A DNA stretch of 64,000 bases from the NCBI RefSeq assembly GCF_016859285.1, contig NC_053400.1:31825001-31889000 (forward strand), in the 5' to 3' direction. Positions 11,660 through 23,600 of the stretch are shown here, piece after piece. The number at the start of each line of letters is the position of its first letter. The first letter of the stretch is position 1. The notes under the pieces were generated by a model. The model did not search any database. It worked only from the letters and a program-made list of their open reading frames with translations, and was not told the origin of the DNA. The translations under genes and the position numbers were made by a program. The DNA comes from Xiphias gladius. Its lineage: Eukaryota > Chordata > Actinopteri > Istiophoriformes > Xiphiidae.

Positions 11660-14600
11660 TCACAGCTGGAAAACATTATTTCCGTCTTCCATTGTTTCCC
11701 TACAGAGTTGAGGTTGAGGGGTTTTTCTCTTACCTGACTGAGAGATCCCGTCTTCACCGCAGCCGCTGTCGACAGAAACCTTCTCATACTTGCCGTGACC
11801 GGTCACCACAAATTTGTACCTTTTACCGGAGGAGCTCTCCTGAAATTCGGTTGATAAGACAGTATTCTTAACAGACAAGTTCACAGACACTTTGAGTATG
11901 ATTCTGCTTTTCACTCATCTCCTCCAAAATCTTTGGAGTTTTTTTTCCATCGTTTCCAGCTTTGGTATCTTAGCGGATATTTGATATTTGTTCCCCTTAT
12001 ATTCGTGGTAAACTTTTGCAATATCTGCCAAAAAGTAACAACTTTCTTCCAATAAATAAAAGATCTGAGGTTTAACGCCAAAACTTTATAAAATAGATTT
12101 TTGATTTCAGCTTAATTTTAAAGACAGAAGCTAAAGGACTCTGACTGATTTATCAGTTATATGCTTGTGGATCATCAAAATGAGGCTACGTCTACTTGTG
12201 ATCCCACATCACAGGTTAGGGTGTTACGAGTTGTCAGTAGTTCAACTCAAGAGAGGTTTTTCCTTCTTAGGGATTTTTACAGGCCTAATCATTTTGTTCC
12301 CCCTACGAGACCCAACACAAACCATAGCGGGTCACATTTCATCCTCACATTTTTGCAAAATCTGAATATTTTTTCATGGTCTAAAAATTCTCCAATGAAA
12401 ATACTGTGAGGAGGGAAAAAAAATCACACTTTGCCCGAACTGATCATAAAATACCTCCACACCGAGGCCTTAGCTGGTGACAGCGGGGTCACAAATAGAC
12501 ACTGCCTCATTGTAAGGGGGTCACGAGCCAAAAAGGTCAGAAACCATCCGGGGGTCCCGCTCCCACACCGGGAACCACAGACTGAAATCCCACAGACTTA
12601 AATGACTGCGGATGAAGGAACAATTGCAGAATCACTCATTTAAGCTGTTGACTTTCGGTATAAAAAAGTTAAAAAAAAAAAAAAAGTGGAGTCTTTCTTG
12701 TGGTCACAAAGTAAAAAGTAAAAAGTTTAGTGTTTAACAAAATACCCTTGAGCCAGTATCTGAACCTGTGGTGCTCACTTACTGCAGGCCACTGTGGGAA
12801 AAACACTGTTGGATAAAAAGAGTAGTTCACCAGCGCCCGTCACCAGATTTTGATGTGAATGCGTAACTTCCCATCCCTCCCAGACGGCAACGTGTCCCCA
12901 AGATTCTCCCATCCTTTTTTCTTGTTTAAAACCCCGCCGCGTTTAATTTCCTGCAAATACAACAATATACAAGACTGCCATCTCTGCTTTGAGAGATCCC
13001 AGTGTGAATGAACTGTGGGAGTGCCGCTCCTGCCCACAGGGGGGCAGGCTTTCACCGGGCGTTTGTCAGAGCGGAGCTGTGCTGGTTTACACCAAGTGAA
13101 GAGAGGCCGGGGCGTGGTCGCACCAAGCCAGAGAGGAATAGTGTGGCCTGAAAAAGAGCCATGAAAATAGCCCGAGAATTCCCTGACATACAGTAAAGAC
13201 CGAGAAACTTATCAGACACGTTGAAGGGAAAAGCCCCTGAGAAGAGAAATAATTGACAGAAATGAACAGTTATTGTGAATCTCACGTCGCGGAATTGAAA
13301 CTTGGTGGAAAAAAGGTCGACGCAAGGGGAAAAATGTTTTGCGCATCTTGCCAGACGCGTGCGGCGACACAGCAGGTAATGTATGACAGCAATGGCACAT
13401 TTTCAAACAGGTATTTGGGGGGTAATTTAGGATCAGGTGGTAAATCCTGACTTACTGCTGGTTTGGAGGGTGAGCTGCACCTGCTCCCATCCTCACTTCC
13501 TCTCACCCACTGATTGATGAGATCAGCCACACCGACTTTTAAACCGTCCGCATCCTGAGACAGAAATGAAGACATGGTCGCTTTTGAAAAAACAGATACC
13601 CGGTTTCATGCGTCTCCGAAAATGCCACCTACATCTACCTTGTGTAGAATGAAGAAATTAAACTTTTTTAATTCTATATGGGACGGGTGGTGCCCTACGT
13701 AGGCCTTACAAGGACAACCACGCCTCCCTTTGACACCAGCTTTCAGCTGAGTCAGATTGGTGGGAGGGGGAAATACAGTAAAGATCAGCCTCACACCAAT
13801 CTGTATTTGCTTTTGTGTGTTCATTTTCCTCCCAAACACAGATTTGTGGAGGTGTGTGTGTGTGTTTTTTTTTTTTTTTTTCCAAATGAGCCGAGCTATT
13901 CCACACTGTAAAAAAAAGACGAAGCCGAGACAACTCAAAATTTTAAGGCAACAAACGTCGTAGAAATGTGGAATTAGTCAGTCACTCAGTTAGTGTAAGA
14001 CTAGCTCCGAGCGACTACTCCTTATGTTTTCGTCATTAGCCGCATGCTGACCCGACGTGGTTGGACGGCGCGTTTGCCGGTCTCCTCTGAGATGACGCGT
14101 GAGATGGCCGGGAGCCCAACAGGAGGCTCATCAAACATTACGCTACACACCTCCTCAGTAGAAATGAGAAGAAGGGGCAGTAGTTACTTATCAGGCGGGA
14201 TGTGAAAAGTTAGATCACGTGACTGGCAAAGTTGACTTCATCAGTTAACATGCTTAACCTTAGAGGCTGTGACGGAGATGGCGTTTTGGTTCCAGGCCTC
14301 TCCAGCCTCGAACAGGTTCTTCTTGGAGGCGACAGGTTCAGTGGGACTCGTCAGGTCTGTGAGAACCGGAACGCCTGACCTGCCCTCCTTCGAGGAGACC
14401 TGTAAAAAAACGAAGTGAGATTCAGTAAAGCTCAGATGTAACATTGTGATAGTTTGATGCACAGAATTTGAGGCATTTCCTCACCGAAGGTCAGAATTAA
14501 GCGCTGGGCCCTTCACACCCATGCTTTGGCCTGAACCTGGGTACAGAAGATCTGGGCCGTGTCCGAAATCACATCCTTTTCAAGTGACTACACCAAAACA

Positions 14601-17600
14601 CAAGTCTCCTCTCTGGTCATGGCTAATTTATTGGGAGAATTTGGCCAGTAGTGGGGAGGTATGTTTTTTTAAGAGCCGGGGAGAAGAAACAGGCCTGCAA
14701 GAGTTGCTCATATGATCTTAAAGAGGAAAAATGCACTTGGCAGTGTTGTGGAAGAACTGTCAGGGTGTACCAAAAAAAAAAACCCAAAATCCCCAAATAC
14801 CTGCTCATTGCTTAATCAATGAAAAGGAAAATTCCCATTCCCATAAAGAAGTGGGTGCCTCAAAGGGGTTTTACCTCGAGCGCGTGTGTGTACTGCTCCA
14901 GTTTCTTGTCAATCTTGGAAACGGCAACGGGCGGCAGCGTCTTCTTTATGCTGTTGGTGCTTTAGAAGAATGGATAAACGATCGGATCAGTCCTGGTGAA
15001 AGTACAGTACATTTCTTCATATTTTTTTTCGACGCACATGACCCAAATACACCAGAGGGCAAGTTTGGAAACAACAAGTCCCGCTTCTTCCCCGTGGGTC
15101 GTCTGTTTAGGGAGAAATCAGATTTTACTCGAAACTGCGCTGCACTGAGGTTTTGCTCCTGCAGACCGCGCTGGATTTTTATCCCTGTGTGGCACTGGAG
15201 GCCGGCAGACTCCCAACGGCTGAGCCAAGCTCATAGAAGCAGCAACAGCAGATTTCTGCCGGGTCTGGTTTGCCGCAGCAGTCACTGAGGGTGACTGTCC
15301 CGATGCATTATCAGACTGCTCAGTCATGCTTTTAAATCTGTCTATCGAACGTAAACACAGACTCACCTTTTCCTCAGAGACTCGGTTCTCTCTATGATCT
15401 GAGGGAAGAATGAAGACAGTCGGTGGTTAAAACTCACACTTGGGACAAGACCTACATTAACGCTGACTTTTTTTTATTGAGGCAGGCTGCAGTTCAGACT
15501 TACACACTGACAAAACGTGGTTATTAGTACCAAATAAAAACTGATTTTTTTTCCTTTTTTTCCATAGAGCATATGTTTCTGCTTTGCAGAAACATTTGTT
15601 TCTTTACTGACTGGTTTTGGGTGGTTTGACAGAACCCCTCAAATCTGGAACGAACACGGACTAAATTGAAAGGAGCTGTTCAAGGAAGAGACTGTGTCTG
15701 TTCATTTGACTGGATTTTAAAAGACATGAGGAAGGAAAAGACAATAGAGAATAACAGAGGCAAAGGATTGGCTAGTAGTAGGGACCTGTAACCTCGAATG
15801 GATTATGAAAAAATGGACCCCTGGGCAAGGCCCCCCACCCCTCCTATATAGGACACCCAGACTTATTAAGACACAAAATGATTACAAACATATATTTGTT
15901 TTGCATCTCTTTGTTGATGTTTTGTGTCTTTTAACTGAACTCTCTGAAAATATCTACAGTGACATCAAACAGAGACCCGGGCCCAGGGCGCAGAGAGGTC
16001 AGGGGCCCCCTGGTGGGCCTGTTCGGTCGTTTATCCACGCCTGCAACCTTCGTACTCTTTAGGCAGCTGCTGACCTCCGACCCCGACCGTGGTCTATGGC
16101 TGTACTCACCGTGCATTTACCGTCTGTTGAGACTCTGCTGTTGACTTCATCCTGTAAAGAGAAGCGTGTGCTGAGTGACTGATTACTGCAGGCTCCAGCA
16201 GCCCGGACCTGCCCAGTTGAAGTGACCGTCAGTGCAACCGCTTACACGCGGCATGTTTTCTCCCGTTTCAAACGTGAAGTCAGCTGACACGTGCACGCTA
16301 CTTACCGGGTAGAACTGTATGAGGAGTTTCTGGTGGGACAGCAGGGAGCATGAAAGACACAGATCGAGAGAAAATTATTTTACCACGAGCAGGTCATCAC
16401 GGGTTATTGGGAAATGCAGCTTTACAGGGAAGCTCCTTCAGATTCTCCGTGGACGTTACCATCGATCTAAACAGTGACAAACATTCAGTCCAAAAACGTC
16501 TCCTCCCTCAACCTCCAAGCTTCGCTTCACTAAAATCGAATGGGTTTTTTTCCCCCGACATTATTTAATTTAAATAGGTTTGTTAAAAAAAAGGAAAATA
16601 TAGACATCAGATCAGCATATGGTATCTGCATCTGTCTACTTCATCGGTATCTACATCAGTCACTCATTACATATTATGTCACTCCACCAATTACTAGACA
16701 GCAAAAGTAATAAGTTACATTACTCGTCTCATTACGTGCGTTGCTCGTCACAGCTGTGCCACAGGTGCCGTTACAACACACTCCAAATCCTCCACATCCC
16801 CACGTCACATGTTTTGCATTAAACACATGTAGAAACAGAAAATAAAAAAAAAAATAAATAAATAAAAAAATCGTAATCCCTCACACTCTCATCACTGAAA
16901 AACACAGTCACACTACTGTAACGTGTCACTGGCCAGAAGATGGGAATCTTATTTCAACCGCTGAATTCTTGGTGCAGATCAGCTTCATCAGCAAAGAAGA
17001 GCGAACTTCTCTCAACTGAGCCGATCTGGTCTATTTCCAATCCCCGTTGTTGAATCCTGCCGCAAAGTGGCGGCTTCGATTCAGGGAGACTGACACAAAA
17101 CCCGATGTTTTCTGGAAACCTCTATCTTTAGTTTTGTGTGTTCGTGTGTGAGTGTAATATGGCCCTTTTTTTTTTGGAGCAGGTCTCCTCCTGAACTTCC
17201 CTCAGCTTGGTGGCCTGCAGCCTCCCCCTGACCAGTAGCTCATTTTGGACAGTTGCACACATAGCCCCTGTATTTTACCTGTAGCCCCACCAGCCTTTTT
17301 TCCCCCCACAGTTTCATTGTTTCCTACATAAAATGTTTCATTCCTTTTTTATCAATTTGAATCTTTTAGTTACTAATCGACTTAACGTTTAATAAAGTTT
17401 AACTATCTTCAGCCTCGGAAACCTTGTCTCTGTTAGTTCCTACTCTGTGTTTTATTCGTTCGAAATATCACTGTCTGAGATGGTTTAATGCCCGAAACCT
17501 GGTCACGGAAAAATTGTCCTTTAGTTTGGAGTTAAAAAAAAAAAATTGACAATACCACTGGTGGTGACACAGAGGCTGCCAGTTCATCTCCACTACAGTC

Positions 17601-20600
17601 ACTTTTGGTTACTTTAGACTTACTGATACCGTTTTTAAAAAAAAAAAAAAAAACATATAGTACCTTTCATTCATATTTGAATCAGGAACACTTTACTGTA
17701 CGGATTGCTTTTGGTTTTACGAGATACCTTGAATGTTGGGCTCATGGGGCCGTAGCAGTTCAACGGCTCCTCGCCTTCGCTGCTGCTGCTGCAGAGAGGA
17801 CCTGCAGATCCTCTGCTCACCTCCTCGCTCCTCCGGTCTCCGCTTTTCACCGATCTCTAGGACCAACCAATCACACAAATGTCAACCGCTTCGTGGGCAG
17901 GGATGTGATCAGACCTGATCAGAAAGTGAGAGCGGGTTTTGAGGCATCAGTCATTTAGTGCTGGTCCAGATTTTCAGTGCCATTCCATAGTGAAGTTCCT
18001 TTCATTAATTCAAACGTGGTCACAGGACTGGGTTTTGAAACTATTCAAGCACTGTTATTATTATATAATCTCAAGAACAGTTTCCCCCTATATTTGTTCT
18101 TTCTCTCTCTTACATTAGGATTTAAACTTTTCAACCTTGTTCACACTTTTCCCCATTCTGTGTTATTTGGTGGAAAAGACTAATAAATCACCGGCAAATT
18201 GCTGGTGCTAAATGTTGGAATTTGTTACAACATCTTACATGTGGGCCAAAGCAGCTTTATTTTCTTTTATTACTTTCAGATTTGGAGCCAGATTCTTCAA
18301 ACCTTGAGTTTTTATTTATTTATTTATTTTTTTAATAAGCATGCATGTGTTTGATTAAGTATTCTATACAACACTTGGAACATTTTTTGAGTTATATCAG
18401 CACACTGCTGCTTAGTAGCAGAGGTGTTTTAATGAATAACAAAAGTCAAAAGTTCTGAATCTCAAATACTTGCACTTTTTAACACCCAACTGTGTGAAAG
18501 TGTTGGACGAAACTCACAACATATGTTTCAGAGATTCGGTCACGCGGGTAAAAATGTAAAGTTCATTCTTATGATGGCACTTGGGTGAGGACATGTGGAC
18601 GCCAAAGGTGCCCTGTGGAGTTCTTGACTAGTGGTAGCACTGTGAAGCAATGTTTTTACAAGTGGGTCGCACATTGGCACCATACACAATGGCTGCACTG
18701 CCAATGGTTTCACATTATTCCACTGATCTGCAGGTTGCGGCAACGCGCCAAGGAACACAGCAACGCGCCAGAAAAGGTACCAAAGGAGAAGATTGCAAGT
18801 TAGTAAAAACTGATATAAACAAAGCAGGTTTCAAATATTATGAATGTTTTATGAAGAAGGAAATTGATTCAACATGTTTGCTTAGAAGGAAACTTCAAAG
18901 GGCACGTTTAATATCAAAAATGTTTATCTGCTTCGGAGTCTGAATGTGCTAAACACATTTCATGGCAATTTGCTCAAAAGATCATGAGAAGTCTTCTGAG
19001 CAGAACCGATAATTTGGCCTGAGAATAACACTAAACACTTGCATATGGAGTGTGAAAAAAGGAAAGAGTTCCTCCTCAGGGGAGAATGAATGTGCTCAGT
19101 AAATTTTAGGGAGATTTCCCCATTAGATTTTGTTGCGTCTGGTGCATAAGTAAAAATTGCGTTGCGACTGTGGTGCTAGAGGAAGAGTCATCTGGTCAGC
19201 AAAAACATTATGATTCAACCTCTGGTGACCATGACTATCTACAGCGCAATTCATGGAAATCAGGCCGTTGCTTTTCAATAATACTTCGTCACTGGGCTAA
19301 AATGTTGGGCTATCGGAAATTCTGACCCGAGAAAAAGTCGGGGAATTTCCATTAATGATTGGGAGTCATCCTCCGGTGACCACCGGTACCCACAGCAAGT
19401 TTCATGACAATCTGGGTGGTAGTTTGAAACATATTTTGGTGTGGACTAAGATGATGGACCATAGAAACACCAACCAACTTACAAATGTTGTCTTTAGGGC
19501 TCTTTACTGGTGGGGCAAGAAATACAGGTGGTAGTAGTAGTATGTAGAGGCAGTAGTAGTAGTAATAGTAAAAGTTAGAAAGCCAACCTTGTCTGACATC
19601 TTGTGCTCTTCCTCCTCCTCCTCCTCCTCCCTGTGTTTCTGCTCCCTCCTGAGGCGGAGGACTTCCCTCTCTTCATGTGTGAAGCTCAGTTCCTCTTCCT
19701 CTGGGTCGTCTCCATCTCCGGGGCTCTGTCGGGTGTCTGCTGACCTCCACTCCTTTTGCAAAGTGGGCTGCACCTCTTCCTCCTCTTCCTTCAGCACCTC
19801 CTTCTCCACCTCCCCATCCACCCTGCCGGCCCCTCCGCTGTGGAGGAGATGACTGAAGTGGTTAATAACGTGAAAATGTCACCGATCAGATCCAAGGACG
19901 CAAACACAGCATACACTGAACCGAGAGAAAAACTCTAATTGTGAGACAACAGCTAGGGTTTAATAAAAACATGTTGCCTAAGAAAGGGGGGAGATAAAAC
20001 CAGACAGTGAGTGGAAAACACACCGTGGCCTCATCGTGCCTGCCGCCAAGTAGGACGTCCTGTCTGCTGGTTGGCCTGTAGCCTGCTGCAGTCTGGTGTC
20101 CTGTGGCAGAAAGACCGACGAGCTATATGACGTCCTGACTTCCTTTTTGTTGCTGGACACCTGAAATAAGCCAAAAGCGAAGCAGGTTAACGTGTTTTTC
20201 TACAGCGATGACGATCCCTGTCCAGATGTACAGGAACGTATGAGAGGCAAACAGGAGTTGCGCAGTATTCTGCAGATTAACTTCAGCCACAGGTTCAAAC
20301 CTTGAAAAACTGAGTTTGGAAAGTCTGTTTCCAGATGCACTGCCACAGCTCCATGGAATCATTTACAACAGAGTTTCAAGCTCGGTCCTGTTTCAGAGCG
20401 GTCATTCAGGGCAGGGTTAGCTGCACATTTTTTGGTGATGACCCCTTCCAATAAAACAGTGATGCTGTTGGTTAACACATTTGCTCAGTTTATTATCTCT
20501 TCCCTTATTATCTGTTAGTGTTATTTTAGTTATCTTGTTTGTTACAGTGTAAACTCAGCACACTTGTAAACCGGGGCTCTTGGTCTTTAACGTATTCTTT

Positions 20601-23600
20601 CTGAGTGTAAAAAGTAAAAGGTGATAAAAAAGGTTGAAGTACTTGCAGATCATTTTAACTGTAGTCCCGATCACTGCCTTCACTTTCACACTGAATATTT
20701 AAACAACATTAAGTGTCTACAGCCACGCTAGCAGCTCTTTGAGGCTGTACTTCGGCACAACGATGAAATTAAAACAAAACCTTGACCCGATGATCACGCT
20801 GGCTGAAAAGTTAAGGGCTCACCAACGTTATTACGGTTCATCCTGAGGGGAACCTGAACGCCTGTACCAAAGTTATTTCAGTCCGACCCACTGACCAACA
20901 TTACCATCCCTAAAGCTATGCCACTGGCATGCCTAAAATGTAGAAATAACCTGCTAATACAGCAGAGTAAATTACAGTTACATCTATGATCATTATATCG
21001 TTACTTGTCCCTGGTGGTTTAGTCCAGTAAACCTAGTCCAGTAACAATGTATTGCCGCATGTCAGGAAAAGGTTTCACTGGATCGCATTTTATTCTCGTC
21101 GGGAAACCAACTGGGATAGCCAAATTTGTGAATTTGAATAAGGTGTTGATTTAACATGAACATCTTGAGACTTGCCAAGGCATCACACACATCCAGAGAC
21201 ACACACCCTCATTCGAAAGCCCCAGTACTGACAGTGTTGATCCGCTAGGCTTTGTACCTTCCCTGGAGTTCTTGTTGAAGCCTCTTGGGATCTGCTGCTT
21301 CTGTCAGGCTCCCGCGCCCCCTCTTCATCCGCCTGCTGTTTCGCCTCTTCAGGCCCCGGTTTACACTGTGGTGCTGAGGGTGTCTGCTCCCTGGCCTTGC
21401 AGTCATCCTGCCCCTCCTGCTCGTTGCGGTTCTCCAACCTGTGACTCCAGTCGCCGAAGCCCTCGTCCTCCTCCAGAACCAAGCAGCACCTGGGCTTCAG
21501 CTCCTCGTCCAACCTGAGGAACAAGTGGAGAACAGTCACCTCAGGGGACTGACTGAATCTAGCTCCTGGCTAGAAGTAGTGGGATCCAAAGCCGTCTTCC
21601 TGAGATGGGATGAACCCTCCCATTGAACGTCTGAATCCCGGTAGACACATAAAAAACTGAGAGAACTAAGCATGCAAACTACTGCACTGTGCTGCTGCGT
21701 GACACACACCAGAGGAAATGAAGACCATATGTAGTTTACGTGTATGTTGGGTTTGACTGCAGCTCGTTAATAGTTTGGTTAAAAAAAAAAAAAAAAATCA
21801 AGAATATCTAAGATTTTAAAGCGTTTTTAAAATTAGACGTATGGTCTAAACATTGTCCTCAAAATTTATAAAATACATGTATTCTAAATACCGGTGGTTC
21901 ATAGTGTGATCAAGACTTAATACATTTCTATATTCTGGTTGTAGGAAGAGTCGGGGAAGAAGTGCTCAGAACTCATATCATAGTAATAGATGTGTTGCTA
22001 CACGTAAAGGTCCTGCATTCAAATTTTTACTTAAGTAAAAGTACAAAAGTAATTACCATCGAAACACACTTAAAGTACCAAAACTAGAGTACTCAATAAT
22101 GTGTATTACTGGATTATAATTATGATGCATTAATGTGTTCATCACTTTAATGTTGCAGGTAAAGGTGGAGCTAACTTTAATCATTCTATATACTGCTGGG
22201 TAACTTGTGAATTTCCTCCTGGGTATCAATATAGTCTTTTCTTGACCTATGATAATAAGTAGAATTAAATGGAAACACTAAGGTAAAGTACATGTACCTT
22301 AAAACTGTACTTAACTAGAGCACTTGAGTAAATGTACTTAGTTACTCTGTCGATTTTGTTCTTCTTAATGGCTTTTGATTACTTGTATTCTGACTCATCC
22401 CGGGATTTAGGTTAAAAAAAAATCAAGAATATCTAAGATTTTAAAGCATTTTTAAAATTAGACGTATGGTCTAAACATTGTCCTCAAAATTTATAAAATA
22501 CATGTATTCTAAATACCGGTGGTTCATAGTGTGATGAAGACTTAATACATTTCTATATTCTGGTTGTAGGAAGAGTCGGGGAAGAAGTGCTCAGAACTCA
22601 TATCATAGTAATAGAAATGTTGTTACATGTAAAGGTCCTGCATTCAAATTTTTACTTAAGTAAAAGTACAAAAGTAATTACCATCGAAACACACTTAAAG
22701 TACCAAAACTAGAGTACTCAATAATGTGTATTACTGGATTATAATTATGATGCATTAATGTGTTCATCACTTTAATGTTGCAGGTAAAGGTGGAGCTAAC
22801 TTTAATCACTCTATATACTGCTGGGTAACTTGTGAATTTTCTCCTGGGTATCAATAAAAGTCTTTTCTTGACCTATGATAATAAGTAGAATTAAATGGAA
22901 ACACTAAGGTAAAGTACATGTACCTTAAAACTGTACTTAACTAGAGCACTTGAGTAAATGTACTTAGTTACTCTGTCGATTTTGTTCTTCTTAATGGCTT
23001 TTGATTACTTGTATTCTGACTCATCCCGGGATTTAGGTTAAAAAAAAAATGCATGTTTATATGAACTGTGACGACAGGTTGGACTGTTACGAACATCTGT
23101 GGCTTTTGAAGCACGTTTACTTTTGTCCAGCTCACTTCTTACCAGGCTTCACCATTTGCCCAAATTTTTCTTCTCTGGCTTCAGAGAAGAAAAGAAAAAA
23201 CAAAAAACTTAAGCATAGATGTCTTTCTTTTTTTTTTCTTCCCTGTCTATTGTCTACAGTCCTCTGGTTGAAGAGGATGGCAGACAGGGCCTGCAGCTTC
23301 CGGCTCCATGGCAACCAAGACGGTAACCATGGAAGGGCCAAACAGAGGGGCACAGCTGCCTCCTGTTTCAAGTCAGCTCACAGTTTACAGTATTATCAGT
23401 CCCGTTTGCTTGTCAATCGCCTAGTTAGCAGGGTGTCACAAAAAAAATACACATTTCAGTGCAATTCGGTGGGACATGAGGCCACAATTTTTTGGCGTGG
23501 ATGGTATCGCCAGGCAGCCATTCATGAGTAGTTTTGCGTTTTGGCAAACACCTTCTGAGACGTGAGGCAGAGGAGAAGAAAAAGAAAATCCTGGATTTTC

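Noticed and set aside
16121-16151. 31-bp version of the lsp1 microexon (donor GTAAATGC)
   Set aside because: It would shift the frame of the following IIERTESL exon; the stronger GTGAGTA donor 11 bp later keeps it.
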